Notes: generated by a model from the sequence alone, not told the origin. Shown: positions 1 through 9,265, numbered from the stretch's first letter. The stretch: DNA of 64,000 nt from Rossellomorea sp036867415 (GCF_036867415.1 NZ_JBAJHU010000002.1:186001-250000); one strand, 5' to 3'. Translations and numbers: made by a program.

Positions 1-500
1 CCCTGTGACTGATCAAACCCTTCTTCAAGCTTGATCAAACCTGCTTCCTCCAACAGAAGCAGGGCGCGTCCCAGGTTTGTCGCTTCTTGCGGCACCGCCA
101 CTTTACTGCCTTCAGGGATGTCTTCCACCGATTTATATTTTTCGGAGTAGATTCCCATTGGTGCGATGATTGTCGTCCCGATCGGTACGAGGTCCAGATT
201 ATGTTCTTTTACAAAAGAGTCAAAGTACGAAATCGTCTGGAACGCATTCAGGTCGATATCCCCGTCTGCCAATGCCTGATTCGGTCTTACATAATCGGCA
301 AACTCGACAATCTCGATTTCAATGCCTTCTTTGGCAGCTTTTTCTTTCATATAGTCCCAAATCGGTACGCCCGATCCGTTCACACCGACTTTTACCACTT
401 TTTTATCTGCTGAACCGGAGGCACTGTCTCCCGAGCATCCGCTCAAAACGAGGGTGAATAATAATATGGCGATACTGGCTAAACTGATTGATTTTTTCAT
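1..500 (-). CDS. metQ: Methionine ABC transporter substrate-binding lipoprotein, 3' end outside window
   Basis: This is the N-terminal 166 residues of an NlpA/MetQ-family lipoprotein that binds methionine outside the membrane for MetNI. The protein begins MKKSISLASIAI and has a lipobox ending LSGC at about residues 19-22. The mature part carries NlpA-type sequence (VGVNGSGVPIWDYM, then ADGDIDLNAFQ). The ATG at 500 follows an AGGAGAG ribosome binding site. It is the third gene of metN-metI-metQ, with an 11-nt gap after metI, and shares the S-box upstream of metN. The substrate is inferred from the S-box and the MetN/MetI neighbours. The gene runs off the left edge, so the C terminus cannot be checked. 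Confidence 0.93.
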   Translation of the reverse strand, partial: MKKSISLASIAILLFTLVLSGCSGDSASGSADKKVVKVGVNGSGVPIWDYMKEKAAKEGIEIEIVEFADYVRPNQALADGDIDLNAFQTISYFDSFVKEHNLDLVPIGTTIIAPMGIYSEKYKSVEDIPEGSKVAVPQEATNLGRALLLLEEAGLIKLEEGFDQSQ

Positions 501-511
501 GATATTCTCTC

Positions 512-1174
512 CTATCTTCTTCTGATGACTTTCGATAATGTATTTCCCGCGGTCTGAAGACCTTGGACCATCACGATTAGTATAATGACGGTCACGATCA
601 TGACGGATGTTTCAAATCTCTGATAGCCATATGCGATGGCGAGGTCGCCGAGTCCTCCGCCGCCGACTGCCCCGGCCATGGCCGACGCCCCGACCAGCCC
701 GATGGTCGCAATCGTGATATTGAGGACCAGTGTACTCAGGGCTTCCGGAATGAGGATCCCGAAGATGATCTGCCAAGGACCTGCACCCATGGATTCCGCT
801 GCTTCTATCACGCCCGGCTCCACTTCTAGGAGCGAGCTCTCTACTAGTCTGGCAATATACGGTGCCGCAAACACGACAAGGGGGACAACCGCCGCAGCCG
901 TTCCGATCGAGGTTCCCACTACCAATCTTGTAAATGGGATGATCGCCACCATCAAGATGATGAACGGAACCGAACGGAACACGTTGATGATGCTGCTCAG
1001 CACGGAGAAAATCGCTTTATTCTCAAGTAAATGACCCTTCCTGGTGACGACGACGATGATGCCGAGCGGAAGCCCGATCAATGTGGCAAATAACAATGAG
1101 AACGAGACCATCGCCACTGTATCCCACGTAGCTTCAATGATTCTCGGCCAAAATAACTCCCAATTAACTTGCAC
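512..1174 (-). CDS. metI: Methionine ABC transporter permease
   Basis: Integral membrane permease of the methionine importer (MetI/MetP, BPD_transp_1 fold), about 220 residues with five or more hydrophobic segments. The EAA-type cytoplasmic loop is visible around EAAESMGAGPWQIIFGILIPEA, the usual contact with the MetN ATPase. I chose the GTG at 1174 (QVNWELFWPR) because AGGTGGAG lies just upstream. A GTG at 1189 in the same frame would add five residues but has a poorer site. The start overlaps the end of metN by about 11 nt, which suggests translational coupling in the metNIQ operon. Symbols metI and metP are both used for this family. Confidence 0.93.
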   Translation of the reverse strand: MQVNWELFWPRIIEATWDTVAMVSFSLLFATLIGLPLGIIVVVTRKGHLLENKAIFSVLSSIINVFRSVPFIILMVAIIPFTRLVVGTSIGTAAAVVPLVVFAAPYIARLVESSLLEVEPGVIEAAESMGAGPWQIIFGILIPEALSTLVLNITIATIGLVGASAMAGAVGGGGLGDLAIAYGYQRFETSVMIVTVIILIVMVQGLQTAGNTLSKVIRRR

Positions 1175-2189
1175 GTTTCTCCACCTCACTCACGAATAGC
1201 CGCTTCTGCCAATACTGTAAAATCTCTTCCGTTTCCTTCTCACTTCCAATGATCTGTACGATGAGATTCCCAAACGGCTTCCCTTGAAGCTCTGTGATCT
1301 GCCCGAATAATACATTGATGTGGGCACTGAAAGCTTTTGCCGTTTCGGATAAAATCGGTACGCCGGTAGAATCTCCTTTGAAAATCAAGCGGCAAATGCG
1401 CCCTTGTTTACTGTCATTCAATTTATCGAGTACCGACGCCGGCAGCTGATCGTTCATGACGCTCTTCACGAAATTTCTCGTCGTTGGGGTCTGAGGATTG
1501 GAAAAGATATCGAAGACGCTTCCTTCCTCGACGATTTCCCCATTCTCCATCACCGCCACTTTGTCACAGATTTCGCGGATCACCTGCATTTCATGGGTGA
1601 TCATCACAATCGTGATGCCGTACTCTTTGTTGATACGTTTCAGCAGGTTCAGGATCGATTCCGTCGTTTGCGGATCGAGGGCTGATGTCGCCTCGTCACA
1701 AAGCAGGATTGAAGGGGATGTTGCCAATGCCCTTGCAATACCCACCCTTTGCTTCTGTCCGCCAGACAGTTCATCAGGATAGTGCTTCGCTTTGTCTTCA
1801 AGCCCGACAAATGCCAATAATTCTTGTACTCTCTGATTGATTTTTTCCTTCGGCCATTTTGCCAGTTTCAGAGGATAGGCGATATTCCCCGAAACGGTCC
1901 GGGACTGAAACAGATTAAAATGCTGAAAGATCATCCCGATCCGGTGGCGTTCTTTCCTGAGATCGGCCGCCGACTGCTCTTTTAGGCTGCGGTCTTCGAT
2001 CAAAACATCTCCGGAGGTCGGCTTTTCCAAATGATTGAGGCAGCGGACGAGTGTGCTTTTCCCGGCGCCGCTGAATCCGATGACCCCATATATTTCTCCC
2101 TTTTCCACCTGGAAGGATACATCCTTCAACGCAGTGAACGGTCCATCCTTCGTTTCAAATACTTTCGTAACATTCTGAACTCTGATCAT
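1164..2189 (-). CDS. metN: Methionine ABC transporter ATP-binding protein
   Basis: ATPase of the methionine importer, 341 residues. Walker A is GFSGAGKST, the signature is LSGGQKQRVGIARAL, Walker B is ILLCDEATSAL, and the H-loop lies in MITHEMQVI. The C-terminal 90 residues form the NIL/ACT-like domain that binds methionine in this family and allows product inhibition. An in-frame extension to 2321 exists but runs into the S-box terminator. The ATG at 2189 (MIRVQNVTKVF) has a strong GAGAGGAG site and matches the family start. First gene of metNIQ, downstream of a SAM riboswitch. Confidence 0.96.
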   Translation of the reverse strand: MIRVQNVTKVFETKDGPFTALKDVSFQVEKGEIYGVIGFSGAGKSTLVRCLNHLEKPTSGDVLIEDRSLKEQSAADLRKERHRIGMIFQHFNLFQSRTVSGNIAYPLKLAKWPKEKINQRVQELLAFVGLEDKAKHYPDELSGGQKQRVGIARALATSPSILLCDEATSALDPQTTESILNLLKRINKEYGITIVMITHEMQVIREICDKVAVMENGEIVEEGSVFDIFSNPQTPTTRNFVKSVMNDQLPASVLDKLNDSKQGRICRLIFKGDSTGVPILSETAKAFSAHINVLFGQITELQGKPFGNLIVQIIGSEKETEEILQYWQKRLFVSEVEKRAS

Positions 2190-2255
2190 ACAGGTGTTGC
2201 TCCTCTCTCTATGAATCTTCTTGATGCCGGCAGGTAAGGACATGGATGAAAATAA

Positions 2256-2416
2256 AAAGTGCCCCCCTTCATAAGAAGAGAGGCACAAATATGTATATGT
2301 CCCGCTCTTCTCATCTTTCAAGTCACGTGACTTGATGGAATTGGCACGGTATTCATAAAGAACCCGTTGCCGAGGTATCGCAGGGCCAGTCCCTCCACCT
2401 CTCTGGATAAGAAGAT
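2256..2416 (-). promoter_or_regulatory. SAM-I (S-box) riboswitch with terminator
   Basis: Read on the minus strand, 2416-2307 carries the S-box core: a P1 stem CTTCTTATC with GATGAGAAG, then AGAG, GAGGGA, GGCC and the GGCAAC block. It is followed at about 2289-2256 by a GC-rich hairpin (GTGCC...GGGGCAC, 12 pairs including G-U) and a T tract. This arrangement stops metNIQ transcription when SAM is abundant. Recognition rests on the conserved core and the methionine genes downstream. Confidence 0.93.
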
Positions 2417-2525
2417 ATCGCTTTATTAAATTAAAATAGTGCTGTAATTAAGTATTATGGTAATGGTAAAAGATTCTGGTTGAATTGTCAATCATGAATT
2501 TGAAGATTGTTGACTTTTCATTCCG

Positions 2526-2573
2526 CTGTTGATTTCCGTGCAAGACTTCGCTATGCGGGTAGTTGGTGAATTC
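2526..2573. repeat. Truncated copy of the Bacillaceae intergenic element seen complete at 43707-43853
   Basis: The stretch TTGATTTCCGTGCAAGACTTCGCT and the following GCGGG..GGTTGGTGA match the left half of the 43.7-kb element almost base for base. The right half, which would restore the terminal inverted repeat, is absent. It lies between the S-box and the uvrA terminator. Confidence 0.7.
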
Positions 2574-2584
2574 TTAATAAAAGC

Positions 2585-2616
2585 AAAAAAAGAGCAGGAG
2601 GGAATTCTCCAGCTCT
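2585..2616 (-). terminator. Rho-independent terminator of uvrBA
   Basis: On the minus strand AGAGC-GGAG pairs with CTCC-GCTCT around a short loop and is followed by a run of T, 15 nt after the uvrA stop codon. Confidence 0.85.
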
Positions 2617-2630
2617 ACATTGATTATTTA

Positions 2631-5504
2631 TTAACTCGTTACTTCTTCCTTCTCACGGATCTTCTTTTTCATCCGGTCGCGGTCACGTTCAAGGATCGGC
2701 TTCAGGTACTTACCTGTGTAAGATCCTTTGGCTTCTGCCACTTTTTCAGGGGTTCCGCTGGCGATGATGGTACCGCCCTTGTCTCCTCCTTCAGGACCAA
2801 GGTCGACAATATAGTCAGCCGCTTTGATGACGTCCAGATTGTGTTCGATGACAAGCACCGTATCCCCGTTTTCAACCAGGCGCTGAAGGACGACAAGGAG
2901 TCTTGCGATGTCATCGACATGAAGACCGGTTGTCGGCTCATCCAGGATATAGAGTGAACGGCCCGTTGAACGGCGATGCAGCTCGGATGCCAGCTTGACA
3001 CGCTGTGCTTCCCCTCCGGAAAGGGTCGTCGCCGGCTGGCCAAGTGTGATATATCCCAGCCCGACATCAAAGATCGTTTGCAGCTTGCGTTTGATTTTCG
3101 GGATGTTTTCGAAGAACTTCACCGCATCTTCGACTGTCATTTCGAGGACGTCTGCAATATTCCTGTCCTTGTATTTAACTTCAAGCGTTTCACGGTTGTA
3201 TCGTTTACCATGGCAAACTTCACATGGGACATACACATCCGGAAGAAAGTGCATTTCGATCTTGATGATCCCGTCACCGCGGCAGGCTTCGCATCTTCCG
3301 CCTTTTACATTGAAGCTGAAGCGTCCTTTTTTATATCCGCGCACTTTGGCTTCATTGGTTGTCGCGAAGACATCACGGATATCATCGAATACACCTGTAT
3401 AGGTGGCAGGATTCGATCTCGGGGTGCGTCCGATCGGCGACTGATCGATATCGATGACTTTGTCGAGATGGTCGATCCCTTTCACTTCTTTGTGCTCACC
3501 TGGTTTGGTTTTGGCATTATGAAGCTTCTGCGCCAGGGATTTGTGAAGAATCTCATTGATCAGTGTACTTTTCCCGGAACCGGAAACGCCTGTGACCGCC
3601 GTAAAGACGCCGAGAGGAAACTTCGCCTTCACGTTGTTCAAGTTATTTTCCTTTGCGCCGACAATTTCAAGATATCTTCCATCCGGCTTCCGTCTTTCCT
3701 GAGGGAGAGGGATGAATCTCTTTCCGGATAAATATTGACCTGTTAAGGATTTATTGTCACCCATGACTTCTTCAGGTGTTCCTGCAGAGATGACTTCGCC
3801 ACCGTGCACTCCTGCACCAGGACCGATATCAATCAGATAATCGGCAGCAAGCATCGTATCCTCGTCATGTTCGACGACAATCAATGTGTTGCCGATATCA
3901 CGCATATTTTTGAGTGTATCGATCAAGCGGTCATTGTCCCGCTGATGCAGCCCGATGGATGGCTCATCGAGAATATACAGGACCCCCGTCAGGCGAGACC
4001 CGATCTGGGTTGCCAGACGGATACGCTGTGCTTCCCCTCCTGAAAGGGTTCCGGCGGCACGGCTTAACGTCAGATAATCAAGGCCTACGTTCACAAGGAA
4101 ACCGAGACGTTCGCGGATTTCCCTCAGAATCAGCCTTGCAATTTTCATATCTTTTTCGGAAAGTTCAAGCTGAGCAAAGAAATTGTCTGCTTCCTCAATC
4201 GAGAATGCAGTCACCTCCCCGACGTGAAGGGAATCCACCTTCACCGCCAGACTTTCTTCCTTCAGGCGGTGGCCGTTACAAGTTGGACAGTCCTGCTGTG
4301 CCATATACTTCTCCATCTGCTCCCGGATATAGTCAGAGCTTGTTTCGCGGTATCGGCGCTCTATATTTCTCATGACCCCTTCAAAACGAAGATAATTTTC
4401 ACGCACCTGACCGAAGTCGTTTTCGTAACGGAAATAGATCTCATCTTTGCCGGAGCCTTTTAGGATTTTATCCATCTTATCTTTCGGAATATCCTTGACC
4501 GGTACGTCCATCGGGATGCTGTAGTGGTTACAGACCGCTTTCAGCAGGGACGGGTAGTATTGTGAACTGGTCGGCTCCCATGGGGCGATCGCGTGCTCAT
4601 TAAGGGAACGGTCCCAGTTCGGGATGACCAGGTCTTTGTCCACTTCAAGCTTCGTCCCCAGCCCGTCACAGCTTGGACATGCCCCGAAAGGACTGTTGAA
4701 GGAAAACATTCTCGGCTCAAGTTCAGTAATCGAAAATCCGCAATAAGGACAGGCATGATGCTCACTGAACAAGAGCTCTTCCTCCCCGATCACATCGATG
4801 ACGACCTGGCCTTCAGCCAGACGGAGAGCCGTTTCCAATGAATCGGATAAGCGCGCCGCCACACCGTCTTTCACGACGATCCGGTCAATGATGACTTCGA
4901 TCGTATGCTTTTTATTCTTTTCAAGAGTGATTTCCTCGCTGAGATCCTGGACTTCCCCGTTCACGCGGACACGGACGAACCCTTGCTTCTTGATTTCTTC
5001 AAGCGTCTTGGCATGGGTGCCTTTGCGTCCGGAAACAACAGGCGCAAGCACCTGGAGCTTTGTTCGCTCAGGGTATTCAAGGATTCTGTCGACCATCTGC
5101 TCGATTGTCTGGGAAGAAATTTCAATGCCGTGATTCGGACAGATCGGTTTCCCGACACGGGCAAATAACAGCCGGAGATAATCATAAATTTCAGTGACCG
5201 TTCCAACTGTCGACCGCGGGTTTTTACTTGTCGTTTTCTGGTCGATCGAAATGGCCGGTGACAATCCTTCAATTGAATCGACATCCGGTTTATCCATCTG
5301 CCCGAGGAATTGACGTGCATAAGCAGAAAGCGACTCGACGTAGCGTCTCTGTCCTTCTGCATAGATCGTATCGAATGCCAGCGACGATTTACCCGACCCG
5401 GATAAACCGGTCAGGACGACCAGCTTATCCCTCGGGATTTTGATATCTATATTTTTTAAATTATGAGCTCTGGCTCCTTGTACGATAATTTGGTCTTTGG
5501 CCAT
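2631..5504 (-). CDS. uvrA: Excinuclease ABC subunit A
   Basis: Damage-recognition ATPase of nucleotide excision repair, 957 residues, the usual length. Two ABC modules are present: Walker A GLSGSGKSSLAFDT near residue 30 with an inserted zinc knuckle (CPYCGFS...CPSCDG), and GVSGSGKSTL near 640 with a second zinc module (CEACRGDG...CEVCHGKRY). Both LSGGEAQR signatures are intact. The start is the first ATG, 7 nt after uvrB, so the two genes are translated from one mRNA. Expression should follow the LexA box upstream of uvrB. Confidence 0.98.
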   Translation of the reverse strand: MAKDQIIVQGARAHNLKNIDIKIPRDKLVVLTGLSGSGKSSLAFDTIYAEGQRRYVESLSAYARQFLGQMDKPDVDSIEGLSPAISIDQKTTSKNPRSTVGTVTEIYDYLRLLFARVGKPICPNHGIEISSQTIEQMVDRILEYPERTKLQVLAPVVSGRKGTHAKTLEEIKKQGFVRVRVNGEVQDLSEEITLEKNKKHTIEVIIDRIVVKDGVAARLSDSLETALRLAEGQVVIDVIGEEELLFSEHHACPYCGFSITELEPRMFSFNSPFGACPSCDGLGTKLEVDKDLVIPNWDRSLNEHAIAPWEPTSSQYYPSLLKAVCNHYSIPMDVPVKDIPKDKMDKILKGSGKDEIYFRYENDFGQVRENYLRFEGVMRNIERRYRETSSDYIREQMEKYMAQQDCPTCNGHRLKEESLAVKVDSLHVGEVTAFSIEEADNFFAQLELSEKDMKIARLILREIRERLGFLVNVGLDYLTLSRAAGTLSGGEAQRIRLATQIGSRLTGVLYILDEPSIGLHQRDNDRLIDTLKNMRDIGNTLIVVEHDEDTMLAADYLIDIGPGAGVHGGEVISAGTPEEVMGDNKSLTGQYLSGKRFIPLPQERRKPDGRYLEIVGAKENNLNNVKAKFPLGVFTAVTGVSGSGKSTLINEILHKSLAQKLHNAKTKPGEHKEVKGIDHLDKVIDIDQSPIGRTPRSNPATYTGVFDDIRDVFATTNEAKVRGYKKGRFSFNVKGGRCEACRGDGIIKIEMHFLPDVYVPCEVCHGKRYNRETLEVKYKDRNIADVLEMTVEDAVKFFENIPKIKRKLQTIFDVGLGYITLGQPATTLSGGEAQRVKLASELHRRSTGRSLYILDEPTTGLHVDDIARLLVVLQRLVENGDTVLVIEHNLDVIKAADYIVDLGPEGGDKGGTIIASGTPEKVAEAKGSYTGKYLKPILERDRDRMKKKIREKEEVTS

Positions 5505-5511
5505 TCCTGTT

Positions 5512-7494
5512 TCATCCTTCCGCCTTTAGCTCAAGAATGGTGTCGCGAAGCTGGGCTGCACGTTCAAAGTCGAGCGCCTTGGCCGCTTCTTTCATTTCCA
5601 CTTCTAAGCTAGCAATAAGTTTTTGTCTCTCCGGTTTGGACATATTTGAAACCTTTGTCTCTTTCCCCTCATAAACCCCTGCATCTTCTGCGGCATGAGT
5701 CGCACGGATGACATCCCTGATTTCTTTCTGGATCGTCATCGGAGTAATGCCGTGTTTCTCGTTGTGCTCTTCCTGTTTTTCACGACGACGCTTCGTTTCG
5801 TCGATCGCTTTCTGCATGGAATCGGTCATTTTATCTGCATACATGATGACCTTGCCGTTCGAGTTACGGGCGGCACGGCCAATCGTCTGGATGAGGGAAC
5901 GTTCGGAACGCAGGAATCCTTCTTTGTCTGCATCGAGAATCGATACAAGCGACACTTCAGGAATATCAAGACCTTCACGGAGCAGGTTGATTCCGACAAG
6001 GACATCATATTTCCCGAGGCGGAGATCACGGATGATCTCGATTCGCTCGAGCGTCTTGATCTCAGAGTGCAGGTATTGTACCTTGATGCCGATCTCTTTA
6101 AGATAAGCAGAAAGATCCTCTGACATTTTCTTCGTCAACGTCGTGATGAGCACACGCTCATTCTTCTCGATCCGCTCATTGATTTCACCGAGAAGATCAT
6201 CAATCTGACCTTCAATAGGACGGACTTCGATGACGGGATCCAAAAGACCTGTCGGACGGATGATCTGTTCGATCATTTCAGGGCTGTGTTCGAGTTCGTA
6301 TGGTCCCGGTGTCGCTGAAACGTAAAGCAGCTGCTGTACTTTCTCCTCAAATTCCTGAAAACGCAGCGGCCGGTTGTCCATTGCTGAAGGCAGACGGAAA
6401 CCATGGTCGACCAACACCTTTTTACGTGCCTGGTCACCGTTGAACATCCCCCTGATCTGGGGAAGGGTCACATGGGATTCATCGACGACGATCATGAAAT
6501 CATCGGGAAAATAATCGAGCAATGTATAAGGTGTGGAACCGGAAGGTCGCAGCGTCAGGTGGCGGGAATAGTTTTCAATCCCGGAACAGAAGCCCATTTC
6601 ACGCATCATCTCAAGGTCATAGCGCGTTCTCTGTTCGAGGCGCTGTGCCTCGAGGAGCTTCCCATCTTCCTTCATGACCGCTAACTGCTCTTCCAATTCC
6701 TTTTCAATATTTTTGATTGCGACCTGCATCTTTTCTTCACGTGTTACGAAGTGGGATGCCGGGAAGATGGCGACATGATCACGGTCACCCATGATTTCGC
6801 CGGTCAGTGCATCGACCTCGCGGATGCGGTCGATTTCATCCCCGAAGAACTCCACGCGCATACAGTGTTCATCACGGGAAGCCGGGAAGATCTCGACAAC
6901 ATCGCCGCGGACACGGAACGTTCCACGCTTGAAATCGATATCGTTCCGTTCGTATTGGATATCCACAAGCTTTCTCAGGAGCTGATTTCTTTCAATCTCC
7001 ATCCCTGTTCGCAGGGAAAGGACAAGCTCACGGTATTCTTCCGGGTTACCCAACCCGTATATGCAGGAGACGGAAGCGATGATGATGACATCTCTCCGCT
7101 CGAATAACGCCGAGGTAGCCGAATGGCGGAGTTTATCGATTTCATCATTGATGCTCGCGTCTTTTTCTATAAATGTATCGGTTTGAGGAACATATGCCTC
7201 GGGCTGATAATAATCGTAGTAGCTGACGAAATATTCGACGGCATTATCAGGGAAAAAATCCTTGAACTCGCTGTAGAGCTGTCCGGCAAGTGTCTTATTG
7301 TGGGCAATGATCAATGTCGGTTTCTCCACTTTCTGAATCACGTTGGAAACGGTAAAGGTCTTACCGGTGCCCGTCGCCCCGAGGAGCGTCTGATGACGTT
7401 TCCCTTCATTAACTCCCTGAACCAATCTGTCAATCGCCTTGGGCTGATCGCCCTCCGGCTTGTATTTGGACTTTAACTGAAATTGTTCCTTCAC
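5512..7494 (-). CDS. uvrB: Excinuclease ABC subunit B
   Basis: DNA-loading helicase-like subunit of UvrABC, 660 residues. Walker A GATGTGKTFT lies near residue 40, the beta-hairpin region (YYDYYQPEAYVP) near 95, helicase motif DESHVTLPQ near 340, and motif VI QTIGRAARN near 540. The C terminus carries a UVR domain (LEVEMKEAAKALDFERAAQLRD) that recruits UvrC. Start ATG at 7494 with GGAGG-type site. It leads the uvrB-uvrA operon and lies downstream of a perfect GAAC-N4-GTTC SOS box. csbA lies upstream, as in B. subtilis. Confidence 0.98.
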   Translation of the reverse strand: MKEQFQLKSKYKPEGDQPKAIDRLVQGVNEGKRHQTLLGATGTGKTFTVSNVIQKVEKPTLIIAHNKTLAGQLYSEFKDFFPDNAVEYFVSYYDYYQPEAYVPQTDTFIEKDASINDEIDKLRHSATSALFERRDVIIIASVSCIYGLGNPEEYRELVLSLRTGMEIERNQLLRKLVDIQYERNDIDFKRGTFRVRGDVVEIFPASRDEHCMRVEFFGDEIDRIREVDALTGEIMGDRDHVAIFPASHFVTREEKMQVAIKNIEKELEEQLAVMKEDGKLLEAQRLEQRTRYDLEMMREMGFCSGIENYSRHLTLRPSGSTPYTLLDYFPDDFMIVVDESHVTLPQIRGMFNGDQARKKVLVDHGFRLPSAMDNRPLRFQEFEEKVQQLLYVSATPGPYELEHSPEMIEQIIRPTGLLDPVIEVRPIEGQIDDLLGEINERIEKNERVLITTLTKKMSEDLSAYLKEIGIKVQYLHSEIKTLERIEIIRDLRLGKYDVLVGINLLREGLDIPEVSLVSILDADKEGFLRSERSLIQTIGRAARNSNGKVIMYADKMTDSMQKAIDETKRRREKQEEHNEKHGITPMTIQKEIRDVIRATHAAEDAGVYEGKETKVSNMSKPERQKLIASLEVEMKEAAKALDFERAAQLRDTILELKAEG

Positions 7495-7580
7495 CGTGAA
7501 ACCTCCTATATATAAAGGATCCGTACCTTGTTATTTACCTATTTATTCACATAATAAACACAGTCCATTCATCTATACAC

Positions 7581-7586
7581 ATTCTA
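7581..7586 (-). promoter_or_regulatory. Probable sigma-A -10 element of uvrB
   Basis: TAGAAT on the minus strand, about 90 nt upstream of the uvrB start and just downstream of the SOS box. The -35 is not clear, so the assignment is tentative. Confidence 0.4.
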
Positions 7587-7618
7587 CCACATTTCATACA
7601 GGAATAACCAACAAAAAG

Positions 7619-7632
7619 CGAACAAAAGTTCG
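7619..7632. promoter_or_regulatory. LexA (DinR) SOS box upstream of uvrB
   Basis: The perfect palindrome CGAACAAAAGTTCG matches the Gram-positive SOS consensus GAAC-N4-GTTC. It lies 125 nt upstream of uvrB next to a candidate -10, as expected for LexA control of uvrBA. Confidence 0.9.
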
Positions 7633-7842
7633 TTTATTTTTTGAAGTTGCTTTGGAGGGAGAAGGAAGGGATTTTAATAAATTGGGTGAAGATGAATTGG
7701 CCGGGAGTAATGGGGATTTTTGGAGGGAAATCCGCTGAGTAGACAAGGTATTTGGGTGATTTGCGTTAAAAATTGGTTTGAAATTGAACGAATCCATCCA
7801 TTCTCAGCTGGAATGCGGGGTAGTTATTCATGACGGCGACTG

Positions 7843-7950
7843 TAATTGCGCCGGTTTCCCAATAATTGCGTCACAATAAAAATAATTGCGCCGGATTCCT
7901 TATAATTGCGCTGCTTTCAGATTTATTGCGCGGGAATCTCATTAATTGAG
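7843..7950. repeat. Family-3 array: six ATAATTGCG units on a 20-nt pitch
   Basis: The hexamer ATTGCG (ATTGAG in the last copy) occurs at 7845, 7865, 7885, 7905, 7925 and 7945, exactly 20 nt apart. It is usually preceded by TAA and often followed by CGG or CTG. The roughly 10 nt between units are unrelated. The same motif and pitch recur in reverse orientation at 29459-29607. No ORF explains it. Confidence 0.85.
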
Positions 7951-8035
7951 CTTCTTGTCGAAAAATCTTCACCCAAGCCCCGCTCCCCTCCATCCTTCCC
8001 CACCACCAAACCGCTGAAACGGACTTTCTGAACAA

Positions 8036-8211
8036 ATATACACACAGCTTGTGAATAAGTCTGTGCATAACCTTCGAATAACTGTGGAAAATAACGAAAT
8101 TTACCCACAACTGAGTGGATATAATGTGAATAACTTTAATCAATCCGACTCACCCTGTGTATAACTCAATAAAATCTTCACTTATTCACAAACCCCACCA
8201 CGTTATCCACA
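8036..8211. other. Cluster of nine DnaA-box-like nonamers
   Basis: Within 176 bp there is one perfect TTATCCACA (8203-8211), five TTATNCACA variants (8050-8058, 8062-8070, 8125-8133, 8156-8164, 8182-8190; the first four are on the minus strand) and three single-mismatch boxes (8036-8044, 8083-8091, 8101-8109). The region holds no gene and lies between uvrB and the csbA terminator. The density is far above chance and resembles the non-origin DnaA-box clusters described in B. subtilis. Confidence 0.8.
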
Positions 8212-8220
8212 ATCCACAAG

Positions 8221-8258
8221 AAAAAAACCTGAGCACCGTTGTTATCACAGTGTTCAGG
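8221..8258 (-). terminator. Terminator of csbA, overlapping its stop codon
   Basis: On the minus strand CCTGAACAC and GTGCTCAGG form a nine-position stem with one mismatch, followed by seven T. The 5' arm overlaps the csbA TGA at 8254-8256. Confidence 0.8.
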
Positions 8259-8484
8259 CGTTTTCTTTTGCTTTCATCATCATTTGATTGCTGTACCAGA
8301 ATCCGACGGTCAGTGACGCGGCATCGACCACGATCAGCCACCAGGAATCTGTATATCCTTTATAAACGGATGCAGCAATCAGGGCTACGGTAAGGATGAG
8401 TCCGACGTAATGATTGTATGTGACTCTGGTAAACAGAACAACCAGCAAACCCGGCAGAAAGATTCCTAGAATGATTTTAGACAC
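8254..8484 (-). CDS. csbA: CsbA-like small membrane protein
   Basis: Small hydrophobic protein of 76 residues with two or three membrane segments and the conserved stretch LVVLFTRVTYNHYVGL. It matches B. subtilis CsbA, a sigma-B-controlled general stress protein of the same length encoded directly upstream of uvrB. The start is GTG at 8484 with a GGAGAG site six nt upstream. A GGGTAT sigma-B-like -10 lies about 25 nt upstream of the start, but I see no good matching -35. Its molecular function is unknown in the family. Confidence 0.85.
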   Translation of the reverse strand: MSKIILGIFLPGLLVVLFTRVTYNHYVGLILTVALIAASVYKGYTDSWWLIVVDAASLTVGFWYSNQMMMKAKENA

Positions 8485-8557
8485 GATTCACTCTCCTCGA
8501 TTGAAGGGAATACCCATATTTTAACGAATATGCTTCGTATAGGAAAGGATTTTCTTC

Positions 8558-9199
8558 TTATTCGCCCCCTGCGCGGATCAATCGTTCGGTGCGTTCTTTT
8601 AATTCACTGTGAGGGATGAACTTCTCGGAAAGCATGTCGGGGAGTATATATTCGAGGAAGTATTGGACACAGTCCAATTCTTTGAACTTCACGATTGTGG
8701 ATAAAGCCCCTTGATAGATTTCCATGAATAGCGGCTCGGGATTTCCTTTCTGGATTTCTCCGAACGATTCATATAAGAGGTCGATTTTGTCTGCGACAGA
8801 AAGGATTTTTCCTTCCAGGGAAGCGTCTTTTCCTTCTTTGAACCTCCCTCTGTATACCTCCTGAAATTGCGATGGAAATTCTGTAGAGATGAATTTCTTC
8901 ACCATCTCATCCTCGACCTGGCTGAATAAGTCGCGAAGTTCCTCAGATGCATATTTTACAGGTGTCTTGATGTCACCTGTGAACAGTTCGGCATAGTCAT
9001 GATTGAGTGCTTTTTCATAAAGGGATTTCCAGTCGACTTCTTGTCCATTCTGTTCCTCGACGGTGCCCAGGAATTGCGCAATCTTGGTCACTTTGAATGA
9101 ATGGCTGGCGACATTATGTTCGTGATATTTGAATCGCCCCGGACAGCGGACGAGCGTCTCGAGGTCCGAAAGGCTTTTGAAATAATGATGAATGCCCAT
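8558..9199 (-). CDS. HD-domain phosphohydrolase (YfbR-like)
   Basis: Protein of 213 residues with an HD-type metal-binding pattern: H26 in EHNVASH, the paired HD in ALNHDYAELFTGD near residue 67, and a distal ADKIDLLYE near 137. This order resembles the YfbR/HD_3 group, which contains 5'-nucleotidases acting on deoxynucleotides. The substrate here is not shown. The ATG at 9199 has a GAGAGGAG site. It stands alone between csbA and a hydrolase gene, on its own short transcript as far as can be seen. Confidence 0.75.
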   Translation of the reverse strand: MGIHHYFKSLSDLETLVRCPGRFKYHEHNVASHSFKVTKIAQFLGTVEEQNGQEVDWKSLYEKALNHDYAELFTGDIKTPVKYASEELRDLFSQVEDEMVKKFISTEFPSQFQEVYRGRFKEGKDASLEGKILSVADKIDLLYESFGEIQKGNPEPLFMEIYQGALSTIVKFKELDCVQYFLEYILPDMLSEKFIPHSELKERTERLIRAGGE

Positions 9200-9265
9200 A
9201 GTATTCTCCTCTCTTGGTTGTGGTCCCGGGATGTACTTTACCCTATTCTCTTTAAAAGAAACAAC

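Noticed and set aside
2164..2321. N-terminal extension of MetN
   Set aside because: The added codons are the S-box terminator; the ATG at 2189 has a strong site and matches the family.
7496..7738. Plus-strand ORF over the uvrB promoter
   Set aside because: It overlaps the SOS box and promoter and has no ribosome binding site.
8036..8211. Chromosomal origin oriC
   Set aside because: dnaA, dnaN and an AT-rich unwinding element are absent; gene context is uvrBA-csbA, so a non-origin DnaA cluster is more likely.
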